The notes: a model not told the origin generated them from the sequence alone. Shown: positions 35,744 through 46,103, numbered from the stretch's first letter. The stretch is DNA of 64,000 bases from Capnocytophaga canimorsus (GCF_002302565.1 NZ_CP022382.1:1869001-1933000), one strand, 5' to 3'. A program made the numbers and translations.

Positions 35744-38539
35744 TTAGTTTTTGCGATGGTCGATATTAGAATCAAAAACTGCATTGATGGCTTGTTGGTG
35801 GTATTTTCTGTCACGGGTGTAGCTTCCTGGTGCAGGAGCGGAAGCGGCTCTAACACAAGCCAACCGCCATTTTATCCAATCAAAATACATCAGCATATAG
35901 CCGTAAGCTCCCATATTTTTAGGTTCTTCTTGTGCCCATACGTAGTCGTCCGCTTTTTTGTATTTAGCAATAACAGCTTTGATTTGTTGGGTTGGCAAAG
36001 GGAATAATTGCTCAATACGTATCAAGGCTACATCATCTCTACCTAATTTCTCTCTTTCAGCTTTAAGATCATAATAGAATTTTCCAGAGCAGAACACTAG
36101 AGTTTTAACCTTTTTGGGGTCAACGTTGGGGTCATCAATAACCTCTTGAAATTGCCCATTGGCTAAGTCATTTATAGGAGACACTACTTCTGGGTGGCGG
36201 AGCAAGCTCTTCGGAGAGAAAACGACTAAAGGTTTGCGGAAATCCGTTTTCATTTGTCGGCGTAACAAGTGGAAAATATTGGCAGGAGTAGTACAATTGG
36301 CAACATACATATTTTTGTTTGCACAAAGTTGCAAATAACGCTCAATACGTGCCGAGGAGTGCTCTGAACCTTGCCCCTCATAGCCGTGAGGTAGTAATAG
36401 TACCACGCCATTTTGATTTTTCCATTTGTCTTCTCCGCAGCAAACGTATTGGTCAATCATAATTTGAGCTCCGTTTGAAAAATCACCAAATTGAGCTTCC
36501 CAAATGGTTAATGTGTTAGGACTTGCTAAAGCGTATCCGTATTCAAAACCTAAAACCCCATATTCAGACAGCAAAGAGTTATAGACGTAAAAATTTCCTT
36601 TTGAAAATTTTTCTTTGTTTTTAAGTTGATCAAGCATTACCACTTCTTCTTCCAAATCTTCCGATTTAACAACAGCGTGGCGGTGTGAAAAAGTACCCCG
36701 CTGTACATCTTGCCCAGTCAATCTTACATCAAAGCCTTCGGTGAGTAGCGTAGCAAAAGCCAAATGTTCAGCCATTCCCCAATCTACGGTATGGTTGTTG
36801 AAGAATCCGTCTTTTCTGTCAGATATAATTTTCTTTATTTTATTGATGAATCCTTTATCAGAGGGTAATTCAGTAATTATTTGAGCAATTTCTGACAAGT
36901 CATCGGCATTGAATTTTGTGTTTACCTTTTCTAACATTTTTTCTTGTGAGGCAATTTCAAAACCTTGCCACTCATCTTGCATAAAGGGCTTTATCACTGT
37001 TAGCGTTTCTTGGCGTGATGCTTCTAAGTCCACTTCAAGTTTTGCCTTATACTCGGCTTCAATGTTGCCAACGTAACCCTCTTCAATAATGCTTTGTTCC
37101 GATAATTTTTTTGCGTAAATGGTTCTAGGATTATCGTGTTTTGCGATGATTTTATACAGCTTAGGTTGTGTAAATCGAGGTTCATCGCCCTCATTGTGTC
37201 CGTATTTTCGATAGCCCAATAGGTCAATAAAGATATCGGTACCGAAAGTCATTCGGTAATCCAGAGCAAAAAGAAAAGTGTGTACAACGGCTTCTGTATC
37301 GTCCGAGTTTACGTGAAGTACAGGCGAATTGGTCACTTTGGCGATATCGGTGCAGTAGGTTCCCGAACGCGCATCGGTATTATTGGTGGTAAATCCAACT
37401 TGATTGTTGATTACGATATGAATGGTTCCTCCAGTTTTAAAGCCTTTTAATTTCGCCATTTGAATCACCTCGTAAACCAAACCTTGCCCGGCAATGGCAG
37501 CATCGCCGTGTATGGCAACGGGTAATACTTTTGAAATGTCATTAGGGAAATAGCGGTCTTGTTTAGCACGTGTAATTCCTTCGATAACAGCACTAACGGT
37601 CTCTAAATGCGAAGGGTTTGGAGCTAAATTTAGATTTATTTTTTTGCCCGAAGGGGTAACCCTTTCGGAAGTTAATCCTAAATGATATTTAACATCTCCA
37701 TCGAAATTTTCAACTTCGTAATCTTTTCCGTCAAATTCTGAAAAAATATCTTGAGGTGATTTTTTTAAAATATTGGCAAGTACATTTAAGCGACCACGAT
37801 GCGCCATTCCCATTACAAAATGTTCAACACCTTGTTCCGCAGCAGTATTGATAACAAAATCCAAAGCTGGAATAATAGCCTCGCCACCTTCTAAAGAAAA
37901 ACGTTTTTGCCCTACATATTTAGTGTGTAAAAAGTTTTCAAAAGAAACGGCTTCATTGAGTTTATTAAGGATTTGTATTTTTTCGTTTTTATTGAAATTA
38001 GGCTGATTTGCATTTTTTTGCAAACGTTCTTGAATCCACGTTATGGTTTTGGGCTCACGAATGTAGGTATATTCGATGCCCACAGAGGCACAAAATATCT
38101 TATTGAGTTGTTCAATGATGTTACGAAGTGAAGTAGGCTGTAACCCAATTTCCTTAGCGGAATCAAAAACGGTATCTAAATCGGTAGGGGTAAGCCCGTA
38201 ATTTTCGATACTCAAATCAGGTTTATGAAGTTCTCGCTCACGTATTGGGTTGGTTTTGGTAAACAGATGTCCGTGAGTTCTGTATCCGTTGATAAGGTTG
38301 ATTACTTTAAACTCTTTTTGTAGTTTTTCACAAACGAAACTGCCTTCGGTGTCGTTTGAGATTTGCTGGACTACCGTTTCAACGGCTTGTTCGTATCCGT
38401 AATTTTCCTGTGCAAAGTCAAAACCTTGGAAGAAAGCCCTCCAGCTAGGTTCAATGGCATCTGGATTTTCAAGATATCTTTCGTATAGTTCTCCAAAATA
38501 AGCCGTACTTGCGGCATTCAAAAAAGAATATTTATCCAT
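35744..38539 (-). CDS. sucA: 2-oxoglutarate dehydrogenase E1 component
   Basis: 931 residues, usual for SucA/OdhA. The N-terminal STAYFGELYERYLENPDAI segment, the thiamine-diphosphate region (AHRGRLNVLANIL, HGDAAIAGQGLVYEV, GFTTNNTDARSGTYCTDIAK) and the C-terminal half (GQDVQRGTFSHRHAV, PHGYEGQGSEHSSARIER) are present. It decarboxylates 2-oxoglutarate in the TCA cycle and passes the succinyl group to E2. sucB is not adjacent: the minus-strand neighbour beyond the terminator is unrelated. Confidence 0.95.
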   Translation of the reverse strand: MDKYSFLNAASTAYFGELYERYLENPDAIEPSWRAFFQGFDFAQENYGYEQAVETVVQQISNDTEGSFVCEKLQKEFKVINLINGYRTHGHLFTKTNPIRERELHKPDLSIENYGLTPTDLDTVFDSAKEIGLQPTSLRNIIEQLNKIFCASVGIEYTYIREPKTITWIQERLQKNANQPNFNKNEKIQILNKLNEAVSFENFLHTKYVGQKRFSLEGGEAIIPALDFVINTAAEQGVEHFVMGMAHRGRLNVLANILKKSPQDIFSEFDGKDYEVENFDGDVKYHLGLTSERVTPSGKKINLNLAPNPSHLETVSAVIEGITRAKQDRYFPNDISKVLPVAIHGDAAIAGQGLVYEVIQMAKLKGFKTGGTIHIVINNQVGFTTNNTDARSGTYCTDIAKVTNSPVLHVNSDDTEAVVHTFLFALDYRMTFGTDIFIDLLGYRKYGHNEGDEPRFTQPKLYKIIAKHDNPRTIYAKKLSEQSIIEEGYVGNIEAEYKAKLEVDLEASRQETLTVIKPFMQDEWQGFEIASQEKMLEKVNTKFNADDLSEIAQIITELPSDKGFINKIKKIISDRKDGFFNNHTVDWGMAEHLAFATLLTEGFDVRLTGQDVQRGTFSHRHAVVKSEDLEEEVVMLDQLKNKEKFSKGNFYVYNSLLSEYGVLGFEYGYALASPNTLTIWEAQFGDFSNGAQIMIDQYVCCGEDKWKNQNGVVLLLPHGYEGQGSEHSSARIERYLQLCANKNMYVANCTTPANIFHLLRRQMKTDFRKPLVVFSPKSLLRHPEVVSPINDLANGQFQEVIDDPNVDPKKVKTLVFCSGKFYYDLKAEREKLGRDDVALIRIEQLFPLPTQQIKAVIAKYKKADDYVWAQEEPKNMGAYGYMLMYFDWIKWRLACVRAASAPAPGSYTRDRKYHQQAINAVFDSNIDHRKN

Positions 38540-38564
38540 ATCATATATGTATTGGTAGTAAAGA

Positions 38565-38572
38565 CAAAGATA
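38565..38572 (-). promoter_or_regulatory. -7 box for sucA
   Basis: TATCTTTG on the minus strand, 25 bp upstream of the sucA ATG. Confidence 0.5.
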
Positions 38573-38612
38573 TAATTTAGTTTTATATTTTTTACTTTTT
38601 TTGTTTTTTATT

Positions 38613-39002
38613 TCAGGTCAAAGCTGTTAGTGTGAATGCGGCGAAACAAATTAGAAAATATAGGGCAATGCCTCGGGCGCTTTCATAGTCTTTCACAAGG
38701 CGTTGTCCTATCAGGAAAATACATAATATTGAGGTGCTTAAAAAAACACCTAACTCGCCAAAGAATATTTTGTAGCCAAGAACTGCTTCTACAATTCCAG
38801 TTAAAAGTAGCGCAGAAGCGATACTTTCCAAGATGATGATGACCATCAAAATCGGTTTTATAGGTTTGCCGATAAAGGTATTCTTAAAATAAGATTGATA
38901 GTAATTTACCGAGGATTTAAAATCTACAATTTTTTCAAAGGCGCTAAATCCGAAGGTAATTAACAGAAAAAGTAACGAAAAAATCAGTGCGTATTTCATC
39001 AA
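38613..39002 (-). CDS. DoxX-like membrane protein
   Basis: 129 residues with four predicted membrane helices (about 5-23, 47-70, 78-100 and 110-128). GFSAFEKIVDF near the N-terminus and the spacing of helices are DoxX/DoxD-like. The family is poorly understood. It starts 3 bp behind the stop of the delta-prime gene on the same strand, so both are probably cotranscribed. A start one codon later is possible. Confidence 0.7.
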   Translation of the reverse strand: MMKYALIFSLLFLLITFGFSAFEKIVDFKSSVNYYQSYFKNTFIGKPIKPILMVIIILESIASALLLTGIVEAVLGYKIFFGELGVFLSTSILCIFLIGQRLVKDYESARGIALYFLICFAAFTLTALT

Positions 39003-39005
39003 AAA

Positions 39006-40130
39006 TTACTTTGGAGTGTGTAGCAATCGAGTTAATTTGATAGATAAATCAGTGAAAATCATTTTGGCATTTCCATTTCGTTCGATATTCAGGAAAGCCT
39101 CTTCAATTTGATTGTGAATTGGCTCAATATTCTTTCCGTGAATAAAAGGAGCGAATTTTTGTAACTGGAAAGAGGGGTCTTTAAACTGCGTGTAAACCAA
39201 ACTGCCTGACTGATAATTTAAAAGAAGCGCTTGTCGGAAAACTTCACAGCAATACATCAGAAATTGTTTCTGCATTTCACGTCCTGTAGCAGCAACCTCT
39301 TCGCTCCATTGCAATAATCCGTGTATGGCGGTTTTGTTTCCCTTTGCTCTGAAAGCAGTTCTCACCCATAAGATAAACCATTTTTCAAAAATATCATCTT
39401 CACCGCTATTGTTTAAAAAGGAAAGTGCCTTATTGTAATTTCCTTGTGCTCGAAGTGCTATTTTGGTAGCTTCGGTTGGGATAACTCCTTTTTTCTGTAA
39501 TGCTTCTTTTATGGTGTTTTCTCCCAAAGGAGGAAATCGAAGTATTTGGCATCGTGATTTTATAGTTTCTAAAATGGCATTTTCATCTTCTGTAACTAAA
39601 AGGAAGATAGTTTGAGTAGGAGGCTCTTCCAATAATTTGAGTAATTTATTGGCTGCTTCGGTATTCATCTTTTCCGCCATCCAGATAATCATTACCTTAT
39701 AACCGCCCTCAAAGGCTTTAAGGGAGAGTTTGGCGCTGATTTCTTTTGCTTCATTGACACTGATGTTACCTTGTTTATTTTCAATTCCTAAGTGAATATA
39801 CCAATCGAAGAGGCTACCATAGGGCTGCTGCTCTATAAAAGCTTTCCATTCGTCGGTAAAAAGGGAACTTACAGGGTCTTTTTTTACTTTATTAGTAGTT
39901 GCTGTGGGGAAGATATAATGCAAATCGGGGTGCGAAAAATGCCGACATTTTGCAAGGCAAGTTTCGTTTTCTTGACATAAAATATAGGAAGCATAGGCAA
40001 TTGCCATAGGTAGTGTGCCACATCCTTCAGGACCTACAAATAATTGAGCGTGAGCGATTCTGTTGGCTTGAATGCTGTTTTTCAAGTGTTTTTTGACGGA
40101 TTCGTAACCGATGATATCTTCAAAAGTCAT
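39006..40130 (-). CDS. holB: DNA polymerase III subunit delta-prime-like protein
   Basis: 374 residues from the ATG at 40130 (MTFEDIIGYESVKKHLKNSI). It has the AAA+ clamp-loader layout: AHAQLFVGPEGCGTLPMA at the P-loop position, but without the Lys-Thr/Ser needed for ATP binding, as expected for delta-prime; Cys residues of a zinc module (CQENETCLAKCRHF); MNTEAANKLLKLLEEPP and TIKSRCQILRF. It should hold the clamp loader ring together with DnaX and delta. A -7 box at 40147-40154 rules out the upstream ATG at 40193. Followed by the DoxX gene. Confidence 0.88.
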   Translation of the reverse strand: MTFEDIIGYESVKKHLKNSIQANRIAHAQLFVGPEGCGTLPMAIAYASYILCQENETCLAKCRHFSHPDLHYIFPTATTNKVKKDPVSSLFTDEWKAFIEQQPYGSLFDWYIHLGIENKQGNISVNEAKEISAKLSLKAFEGGYKVMIIWMAEKMNTEAANKLLKLLEEPPTQTIFLLVTEDENAILETIKSRCQILRFPPLGENTIKEALQKKGVIPTEATKIALRAQGNYNKALSFLNNSGEDDIFEKWFILWVRTAFRAKGNKTAIHGLLQWSEEVAATGREMQKQFLMYCCEVFRQALLLNYQSGSLVYTQFKDPSFQLQKFAPFIHGKNIEPIHNQIEEAFLNIERNGNAKMIFTDLSIKLTRLLHTPK

Positions 40131-40146
40131 AATTGTTGTAAAATAA

Positions 40147-40154
40147 CAAAAGTA
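40147..40154 (-). promoter_or_regulatory. -7 box for the delta-prime gene
   Basis: TACTTTTG on the minus strand, 16 bp upstream of the chosen ATG. Confidence 0.55.
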
Positions 40155-40204
40155 ATTCTTTTTCTCATTAGAAGCAATATGCCTGAAAAACATTCGTAAT
40201 TTGT

Positions 40205-40236
40205 TTTGATGGTACCAAAAGAATTTTGTAATTTTG
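40205..40236 (+). promoter_or_regulatory. Promoter of kbl
   Basis: TTTG (40205-40208) and TAATTTTG (40229-40236) with a 20-bp spacer, a full Bacteroidota promoter match. The ATG is 30 bp downstream. Confidence 0.75.
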
Positions 40237-40266
40237 TGCTGTTAAACGTCAATTGAATCCCACATT

Positions 40267-41463
40267 ATGTACGGAAAAATAAAAGAGCATCTTCAAGCCG
40301 AACTAAAAAACATTGAAGAGGCTGGATTGTATAAAAAAGAACGAATAATAACTTCAAAACAAGGTGCAGAAATTAAAATTGCTTCAGGGCAAGAGGTAAT
40401 CAACTTTTGTGCAAATAATTATCTGGGGCTTTCTGCTCATCCTGAGGTTATTCAGGCTGCGAAAGAAACTCTTGATACACACGGGTTTGGAATGTCCTCA
40501 GTGCGTTTTATATGTGGTACGCAAGATATCCATAAAGAGTTAGAAAAGAAAATCGCTGATTTTTATGGAACTGAAGATACTATATTGTACGCGGCGGCTT
40601 TCGATGCTAATGGAGGTGTTTTTGAGCCGTTATTTTCTGCGCAAGACGCTATCATATCCGACTCGCTAAATCACGCCTCTATAATTGACGGTGTGCGTTT
40701 GTGTAAAGCAATGCGTTTTCGGTATGAAAACAGCAATATGGCAGATTTAGAAGAAAGGTTGAAAGAGGCTTCTGCCGCTAACGCTCGGTTTAAAATCATA
40801 GTAACCGATGGTGTCTTCTCAATGGATGGTGTGGTCGCTCCGCTTGATAAAATATGTGATTTAGCTGATAAATATGATGCTTTGGTAATGGTCGATGAAT
40901 GCCACGCAGCTGGATTCATTGGTGCGACAGGAAAAGGTACTTTAGAGGCTAAAAAAGTGATGGGGCGTGTGGATATTGTTACTGGAACTCTTGGCAAAGC
41001 TCTTGGTGGTGCTATGGGTGGATATACCACAGGTAAGAAAGAAATTATTGAAATTTTGCGTCAGCGTTCAAGACCTTATTTGTTTTCCAATTCGTTGGCA
41101 CCAGCCATAGTAGGGGCTTCTATTAAGGTTTTTGATTTGATTTCTAAAGACACCTCTTTAAGGGATAAATTGGAGTGGAATACCAATTATTTCAAAAAAG
41201 GAATGAAAGAAGCAGGTTTTGATATAATTGAAGGGGATAGTGCCATAGTTCCCGTAATGCTCTATGACGCCAAAATATCACAAATAATGGCAGATAAACT
41301 TTTAGAGAAAGGCATTTACGTGATTGGGTTCTTCTATCCTGTAGTGCCTAAAGATAAGGCCCGTATTAGAGTACAATTATCTGCGGCACATACGCAACAG
41401 CATCTAGATAAGGCAATTAAAGCTTTTACAGAAGTAGGCAAGGAGTTAGGAGTGATACGTTAA
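40267..41463 (+). CDS. kbl: Glycine C-acetyltransferase (2-amino-3-ketobutyrate CoA ligase)
   Basis: 398 residues, the length of Kbl. PLP-dependent alpha-oxoamine synthase family: [45 protein letters not shown] and the PLP Lys244 in [15 protein letters not shown]. It splits 2-amino-3-oxobutyrate into glycine and acetyl-CoA in threonine breakdown. The threonine dehydrogenase partner is not in this window. The relative serine palmitoyltransferase is possible, but the motifs and length fit Kbl best. Confidence 0.9.
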   Translation: MYGKIKEHLQAELKNIEEAGLYKKERIITSKQGAEIKIASGQEVINFCANNYLGLSAHPEVIQAAKETLDTHGFGMSSVRFICGTQDIHKELEKKIADFYGTEDTILYAAAFDANGGVFEPLFSAQDAIISDSLNHASIIDGVRLCKAMRFRYENSNMADLEERLKEASAANARFKIIVTDGVFSMDGVVAPLDKICDLADKYDALVMVDECHAAGFIGATGKGTLEAKKVMGRVDIVTGTLGKALGGAMGGYTTGKKEIIEILRQRSRPYLFSNSLAPAIVGASIKVFDLISKDTSLRDKLEWNTNYFKKGMKEAGFDIIEGDSAIVPVMLYDAKISQIMADKLLEKGIYVIGFFYPVVPKDKARIRVQLSAAHTQQHLDKAIKAFTEVGKELGVIR

Positions 41464-41492
41464 GTGTTAATTTTAATAAAAAAAGTGGCTAG

Positions 41493-41527
41493 TTTTGAAT
41501 TTTATATCAAAAAAATACTTAACTTGC
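41493..41527 (+). promoter_or_regulatory. Candidate promoter of the OmpA/TSP3 gene
   Basis: TTTTG (41493-41497) and TAACTTGC (41520-41527), 22 bp apart, the -7 box followed by CCCCC. Same variant layout as the gldJ promoter. Confidence 0.5.
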
Positions 41528-41564
41528 CCCCCAAAAAGTAGTAATCAAAAATTCGTTTTTAAGT

Positions 41565-42926
41565 ATGAAGAAAATTAGAGTGATTTTTTTAGCTTTAGCT
41601 TCTGCGGTAACAGTAGGGGTTCAAGCGCAAGATGCAAACAATCCGTGGGTAATCGGGTTTGGAGTTAATTCAGTGGATGTTCGTGGTCCTCACGAAATAG
41701 GTGATTTCTTCAAAGATTGGGCTGGACCAAAAGATTTGAATATCCTTCCTGCAATTTCAAGACTTTCAGTAGGAAGATATATCGGAGCAGGGTTCTCTGC
41801 TGAGGTTTCTGGTTCTTTGAACAAAATTGAAAAAGGATACCTTTACCAAGAAGGAGATGCAAAAGTTGACCAAGCTTTTTGGGGAGTAGATGCTCGTGGT
41901 AAATATCACATCAACAACTTATGGTCTGGTGCTCGTTGGTTTGATCCTTATGCACAAGCAGGTGTAGGTTACGCAAGCATTGACGATGTTAACAAATTCA
42001 CTGTTGTAGGTGGCGGTGGAGCTAACTTCTGGTTCACAGAAAACATAGGATTAAACCTACAAACTACTTATAACCGTGATTGGACAAACACTACAGGTTT
42101 TGACTATTTCCAACATTCAGTGGGTGTAGCTATCAAATTTGGTGGTAAAGACACTGATGGAGATGGTGTATTCGACAAAGATGATGCTTGTCCAGAGGTA
42201 GCTGGTTTGAAAGAATTCAACGGATGTCCTGATACTGACGGTGACGGAATCGCTGATAAAGATGATGCTTGTCCAGAACAAGCAGGTACAAAGGCATTCA
42301 ATGGATGTCCTGACACTGATGGTGACGGAATTGCTGACAAAGATGATGCTTGTCCAGAAGTAGCTGGTTTGAAACAATTCAACGGATGTCCTGACACTGA
42401 CGGTGACGGAGTTGCTGATAAAGATGATGCTTGTCCTAATGAAGCTGGTCCTAAAGAAAACAAAGGTTGTCCTCACAGAGACAGAGACAATGATGGTGTT
42501 CTTGATAAAGATGATTTGTGTCCAGATGAGGCAGGAACAAAAGCTAACAAAGGTTGTCCTGAAGTAACTAAAGAAGTTCAAGATTCATTGAATAGCTACG
42601 CTAAAACAATCTTGTTTGAAACTGGTAAATCAAAAATCAGACCAGAGTCTGCTACCGTATTAGATCAAATCGTTACTGTATTGAACAAATATAAAAGTTC
42701 AAACTTCTCTATCGAAGGATATACTGATAGCACAGGAAGCAAAGCACTTAACGAAAGACTTTCTGACGAAAGAGCTAATGCCGTGAAAATCTACTTGATT
42801 GAAAAAGGTATTGATGCAAATCGTTTAACTGCAAAAGGTTTCGGACCAAGCAAACCAATTGCTTCTAACTCAACTGCAAAAGGAAGAGCTCTTAACCGTC
42901 GTGTTGAAATCAACTTGGTTAAGTAA
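41565..42926 (+). CDS. OmpA-family porin with thrombospondin type 3 repeats
   Basis: 453 residues. Signal peptide ending VGVQAQ; an eight-strand OmpA-like barrel up to about residue 190; five Asp-rich TSP type 3 repeats ([15 protein letters not shown] type) from residue 196, likely binding calcium; then a C-terminal OmpA peptidoglycan-binding domain ([56 protein letters not shown]). It links the outer membrane to peptidoglycan and is probably an abundant protein. Four repeats are near-identical 81-bp DNA units. Own promoter and terminator. Confidence 0.93.
   Translation: MKKIRVIFLALASAVTVGVQAQDANNPWVIGFGVNSVDVRGPHEIGDFFKDWAGPKDLNILPAISRLSVGRYIGAGFSAEVSGSLNKIEKGYLYQEGDAKVDQAFWGVDARGKYHINNLWSGARWFDPYAQAGVGYASIDDVNKFTVVGGGGANFWFTENIGLNLQTTYNRDWTNTTGFDYFQHSVGVAIKFGGKDTDGDGVFDKDDACPEVAGLKEFNGCPDTDGDGIADKDDACPEQAGTKAFNGCPDTDGDGIADKDDACPEVAGLKQFNGCPDTDGDGVADKDDACPNEAGPKENKGCPHRDRDNDGVLDKDDLCPDEAGTKANKGCPEVTKEVQDSLNSYAKTILFETGKSKIRPESATVLDQIVTVLNKYKSSNFSIEGYTDSTGSKALNERLSDERANAVKIYLIEKGIDANRLTAKGFGPSKPIASNSTAKGRALNRRVEINLVK
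42150..42473 (+). repeat. Four 81-bp in-frame tandem repeats (TSP3 units)
   Basis: Units at 42150-42230, 42231-42311, 42312-42392 and 42393-42473, each 27 codons beginning GAxACTGA and ending GGxTGTCCT. A fifth, diverged unit follows. Unequal crossing over could change the copy number without breaking the frame. Confidence 0.85.
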
Positions 42927-42954
42927 TTCTAAAAGTTAAATTGATAAACATTTC

Positions 42955-42988
42955 AAAAGGAGCGCCCTTGAGGTGCTCCTTTTTTTTA
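42955..42988 (+). terminator. Terminator of the OmpA/TSP3 gene
   Basis: 12-bp stem AAAAGGAGCGCC / GGTGCTCCTTTT (one G-T pair) with loop CTTGA and a long T tract. Confidence 0.9.
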
Positions 42989-43025
42989 TGACTTCTTTTA
43001 TTAAGGTTAAAATTTTGTTTAATAG

Positions 43026-43056
43026 TTGTAGGAGTTGTTCAAAATTTGTAGGTTTG
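43026..43056 (+). promoter_or_regulatory. Promoter of the TPR / beta-barrel operon
   Basis: TTG (43026-43028) and TAGGTTTG (43049-43056), spacer 20 bp, 20 bp upstream of the ATG. Full Bacteroidota promoter match. Confidence 0.7.
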
Positions 43057-43076
43057 AGGACTGAAAATTTCATACG

Positions 43077-46000
43077 ATGCGTAAATTTTATTTCTCTTTA
43101 TTTTTCTTTGGGCTTTTATTACAAAGTGTATTTTCTCAATCCACAGAGGTAACTACCACTGACCAAGCCGACTTTCAGAAGGCGATGTCTTTGTACAATC
43201 GTAAACTTTACAAACCCGCACAACATTTGTTCCGTAAGGAACTTCTAAACACTAATGATGCTCAAATCAAGAGCAAGTGTGAATACTACGTAGCCTTGAC
43301 AGCTATCAAATCAGGTGAAATAGGGGCAGAAAACCTTATGGAACGTTTTATGGAAAAATATCCTGACTCTCCTTTTGGGGCAAATGCTTATATTGATATC
43401 GCCGATTATTATTTTGGGCAAGGAAATTATAAAATGGCACTCCAATGGTACGATAAGGTAAATCCTACGGATGTGCATTGGCAAGACAAAGACCGTTTTA
43501 ATTTTCAAAAGGGCTACGCTTTATTTACCGGCGGAAAAAGAAAAGAATCCGAGAAATATTTCAGCCAACTTCGGGGTTCTAAAGAATTTGGCGCTGAAGC
43601 CAACTATTATTTAGGGTATATTGCGTATGACTCGGAAGATTATTCTACAGCTTCTACTTATTTCGAAAGAGTCCAAGAAGATGAACAACTCAACAAGAAT
43701 GTTTCTTATTTTCAGGCAGCGATGAATTTCAAGCAAGGCAAGTTTGAACAAGCCATCAGTGAAGGACTAAAACAGAAACAGAAAACGAAAAATCCGCAGG
43801 AACTCTCAGAAATAAATAAAATCATAGGAGAGAGTTACTTCAATTTGCAAAAATACGATGAGGCGTTACCATATTTGAAAGCATATAAAGGTAAGCGCGG
43901 ACGTTATTCCAATACCGATTATTATTATTTAGGATACGTTTACTATAAAAATAAAGATTATAACCTTGCCATTGAGCAGTTTAATAAAATTGTGAGTGGG
44001 AAAGATGCCGTTGCTCAAAACGCTTACTATCATTTGGCAGAATGCTACTTAAACACCCATCAGAAGCAACAAGCACTCAATGCGTTCAGAAATGCCTATC
44101 AAATGGATTTCAATGATCAGATTAAAAAAGACGCCCATCTGAATTACGCTCGTTTGAGTTATGATATTGGTAATCCGTACGAAAGTGTGCCGAGTGTTCT
44201 GCTGGCGTATTCAAAAAATTACCCCAATGACCATAAGGAAGAGATACAAAGCTTGTTGATAGACTCTTATGTATCTTCGGGGGATTATCAAGCAGCCATT
44301 GACTTGCTGGAAAAGTCCACTCAGCCTAAGGATAAGGAAATTTATCAGAAAGTGGTTTTTTATCGCGGATTGGAGCTCTTCAATGAGGTGCAATACCAAC
44401 CTGCACTAGCATATCTTCAAAAGGTAAAGGGCAACGATACCTTTGCTGCACGTGCTTTGTATTGGAGTGGCGAATGTGCTTACCAGTTAAAGGATTTTCA
44501 GGTAGCCAAAACATACTATACTCAGTTTCTTGCGCATCCCAAGGCTCAAACCACATCGGAATTTAAAAATATCTACTATAACTTGGCTTACGTAAACTTC
44601 AACTTGAAACAATATGCTACTGCTATAGAAAATTTTGAGCTTTATTTGAAATCGAATCCTAAAAATGCGATTTGGGAGAATGATGCGTACCTGCGTATGG
44701 CAGATAGCTATTTTGCCGAAGGGAAGTATTGGCCAGCAATGGAGGCTTATAATAAGGCAATTGGCAGTAAAGCCGTAGATGAGGATTATGCCGCCTTTCA
44801 GAAAGCCATCAGCTATGGGTTTGTTAATCGTGTTTCAAGAAAGATAGAAGATTTGGAGGCTTTTATCAAACGGTATAAAAATTCTAATTTAAGGCAAAAT
44901 GCCCTATTTGAACTCGGGAATACCTACGTGAGTGAAGACAATACCACAAAGGCACTTCAGTATTATAGCCAACTTAAAAACGAGTATAAAAACGGAGAGC
45001 TTGTACCACGGGCTATGCTTCGTGAGGCGTTGGTGTACAATAACAAAGGGGATAATGCCCGTGCCCTTGCCCTATTTAAAGAGATTGCTAAAAACTATCC
45101 CAACACTACCGAAGCCAATCAAGCTGTGGCAACTGCCTTTCTCATCTATAAAGATATCGGTAAGGTAGATGAGTACGCTTCGTGGGCAAAAGGCTTAGGC
45201 TACGTAAAGGTAGTAGATGCTGAACTTGATATTGCCTCGTATGAGTCTGCTGAAAAACATTATTTGCAACAAAACCACAAAGAAGCCATTGCCGGATTTG
45301 AAAAGTACATCAGTCAATATCCGCAAGGGGTGTTGGTTAATAATGCTCGTTTCTATTTGGGGCAACTCTATTACCAACAGAATGATAAGAACAAGGCTTT
45401 ACCTTTATTTGAAAAGGTGATTGAAGCTGGTACGGGTGAGTTTTTGGAACAAGCCTTGGCAAGAGTAAGCCAAATGTACTTGGATAAGGGAGAGTCGGCT
45501 AAGGCAAAATCCTTTTTGGAGCAGTTGGAAAACAAATCTGCCATTGCACAAAATCAGATATATGCACAATCCAACTTGATGCAGATTTCCTATCAAGAAA
45601 AACAATATCAAAAGGCAATTACCTATGCCAATAAGGTACTTTCGCAAAGCGGAGTAGATAGACGTATTCAAAACGATGCTCAGCGTATTTTGGCAAGGTC
45701 GTATATTCAAACCGGTGATGAGCCTAAGGCCAAAAAGGCGTATCAAGAGGTTGCAAAAACCGCAACCGGAAGTTTGGCGGCAGAGGCACTCTACTACGAT
45801 GCTTATTTCAAAAATAAAGAACAAAACTACAAAGCCTCTAATGAGGTCGTACAGAAATTGGCTAAAGAATATGGCGGGTACAAAGAGTATGCTGCGAAAA
45901 GTTTGGTGATTATGGCGAAGAATTTCTATGCCTTAAACGATACGTATCAAGCCACTTACATCTTGGAAAACGTCATCAAGAATTTTGCAGGTTACCCCGA

Positions 46001-46079
46001 GGTAGTTGACCAGGCACAGAAAGAATTGAGCATAGTGAAGGCAGAGGCTGCCAAGAGCAATTCGTCGGTTGAATTATAG
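43077..46079 (+). CDS. Large exported tetratricopeptide repeat protein
   Basis: 1000 residues. Signal peptide (ends LLQSVFSQ). The rest is a long run of TPR units, for example YNRKLYKPAQHLFRKEL, ADYYFGQGNYKMALQWYDKV, LGYIAYDSEDYSTASTYFERV and YLGQLYYQQNDKNKALPLFEKV, at least two dozen copies spread over residues 30-980. It is therefore a periplasmic or outer-membrane-associated scaffold. The gene for an outer-membrane barrel follows after 24 bp, so the two probably work together. No enzyme domain is visible. Function unknown. Confidence 0.82.
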   Translation: MRKFYFSLFFFGLLLQSVFSQSTEVTTTDQADFQKAMSLYNRKLYKPAQHLFRKELLNTNDAQIKSKCEYYVALTAIKSGEIGAENLMERFMEKYPDSPFGANAYIDIADYYFGQGNYKMALQWYDKVNPTDVHWQDKDRFNFQKGYALFTGGKRKESEKYFSQLRGSKEFGAEANYYLGYIAYDSEDYSTASTYFERVQEDEQLNKNVSYFQAAMNFKQGKFEQAISEGLKQKQKTKNPQELSEINKIIGESYFNLQKYDEALPYLKAYKGKRGRYSNTDYYYLGYVYYKNKDYNLAIEQFNKIVSGKDAVAQNAYYHLAECYLNTHQKQQALNAFRNAYQMDFNDQIKKDAHLNYARLSYDIGNPYESVPSVLLAYSKNYPNDHKEEIQSLLIDSYVSSGDYQAAIDLLEKSTQPKDKEIYQKVVFYRGLELFNEVQYQPALAYLQKVKGNDTFAARALYWSGECAYQLKDFQVAKTYYTQFLAHPKAQTTSEFKNIYYNLAYVNFNLKQYATAIENFELYLKSNPKNAIWENDAYLRMADSYFAEGKYWPAMEAYNKAIGSKAVDEDYAAFQKAISYGFVNRVSRKIEDLEAFIKRYKNSNLRQNALFELGNTYVSEDNTTKALQYYSQLKNEYKNGELVPRAMLREALVYNNKGDNARALALFKEIAKNYPNTTEANQAVATAFLIYKDIGKVDEYASWAKGLGYVKVVDAELDIASYESAEKHYLQQNHKEAIAGFEKYISQYPQGVLVNNARFYLGQLYYQQNDKNKALPLFEKVIEAGTGEFLEQALARVSQMYLDKGESAKAKSFLEQLENKSAIAQNQIYAQSNLMQISYQEKQYQKAITYANKVLSQSGVDRRIQNDAQRILARSYIQTGDEPKAKKAYQEVAKTATGSLAAEALYYDAYFKNKEQNYKASNEVVQKLAKEYGGYKEYAAKSLVIMAKNFYALNDTYQATYILENVIKNFAGYPEVVDQAQKELSIVKAEAAKSNSSVEL

Positions 46080-46103
46080 TGTAATGTTTAAAAATATCAG
46101 CAA

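Noticed and set aside
39006..40130. Active ATPase DnaX (tau/gamma)
   Set aside because: The P-loop lacks the Lys-Thr/Ser residues (GPEGCGTLPMA), which fits delta-prime instead.
42104..42581. Minus-strand repeat-containing frames opposite the OmpA/TSP3 gene
   Set aside because: Their periodicity only mirrors the 81-bp TSP3 repeats of the real gene.
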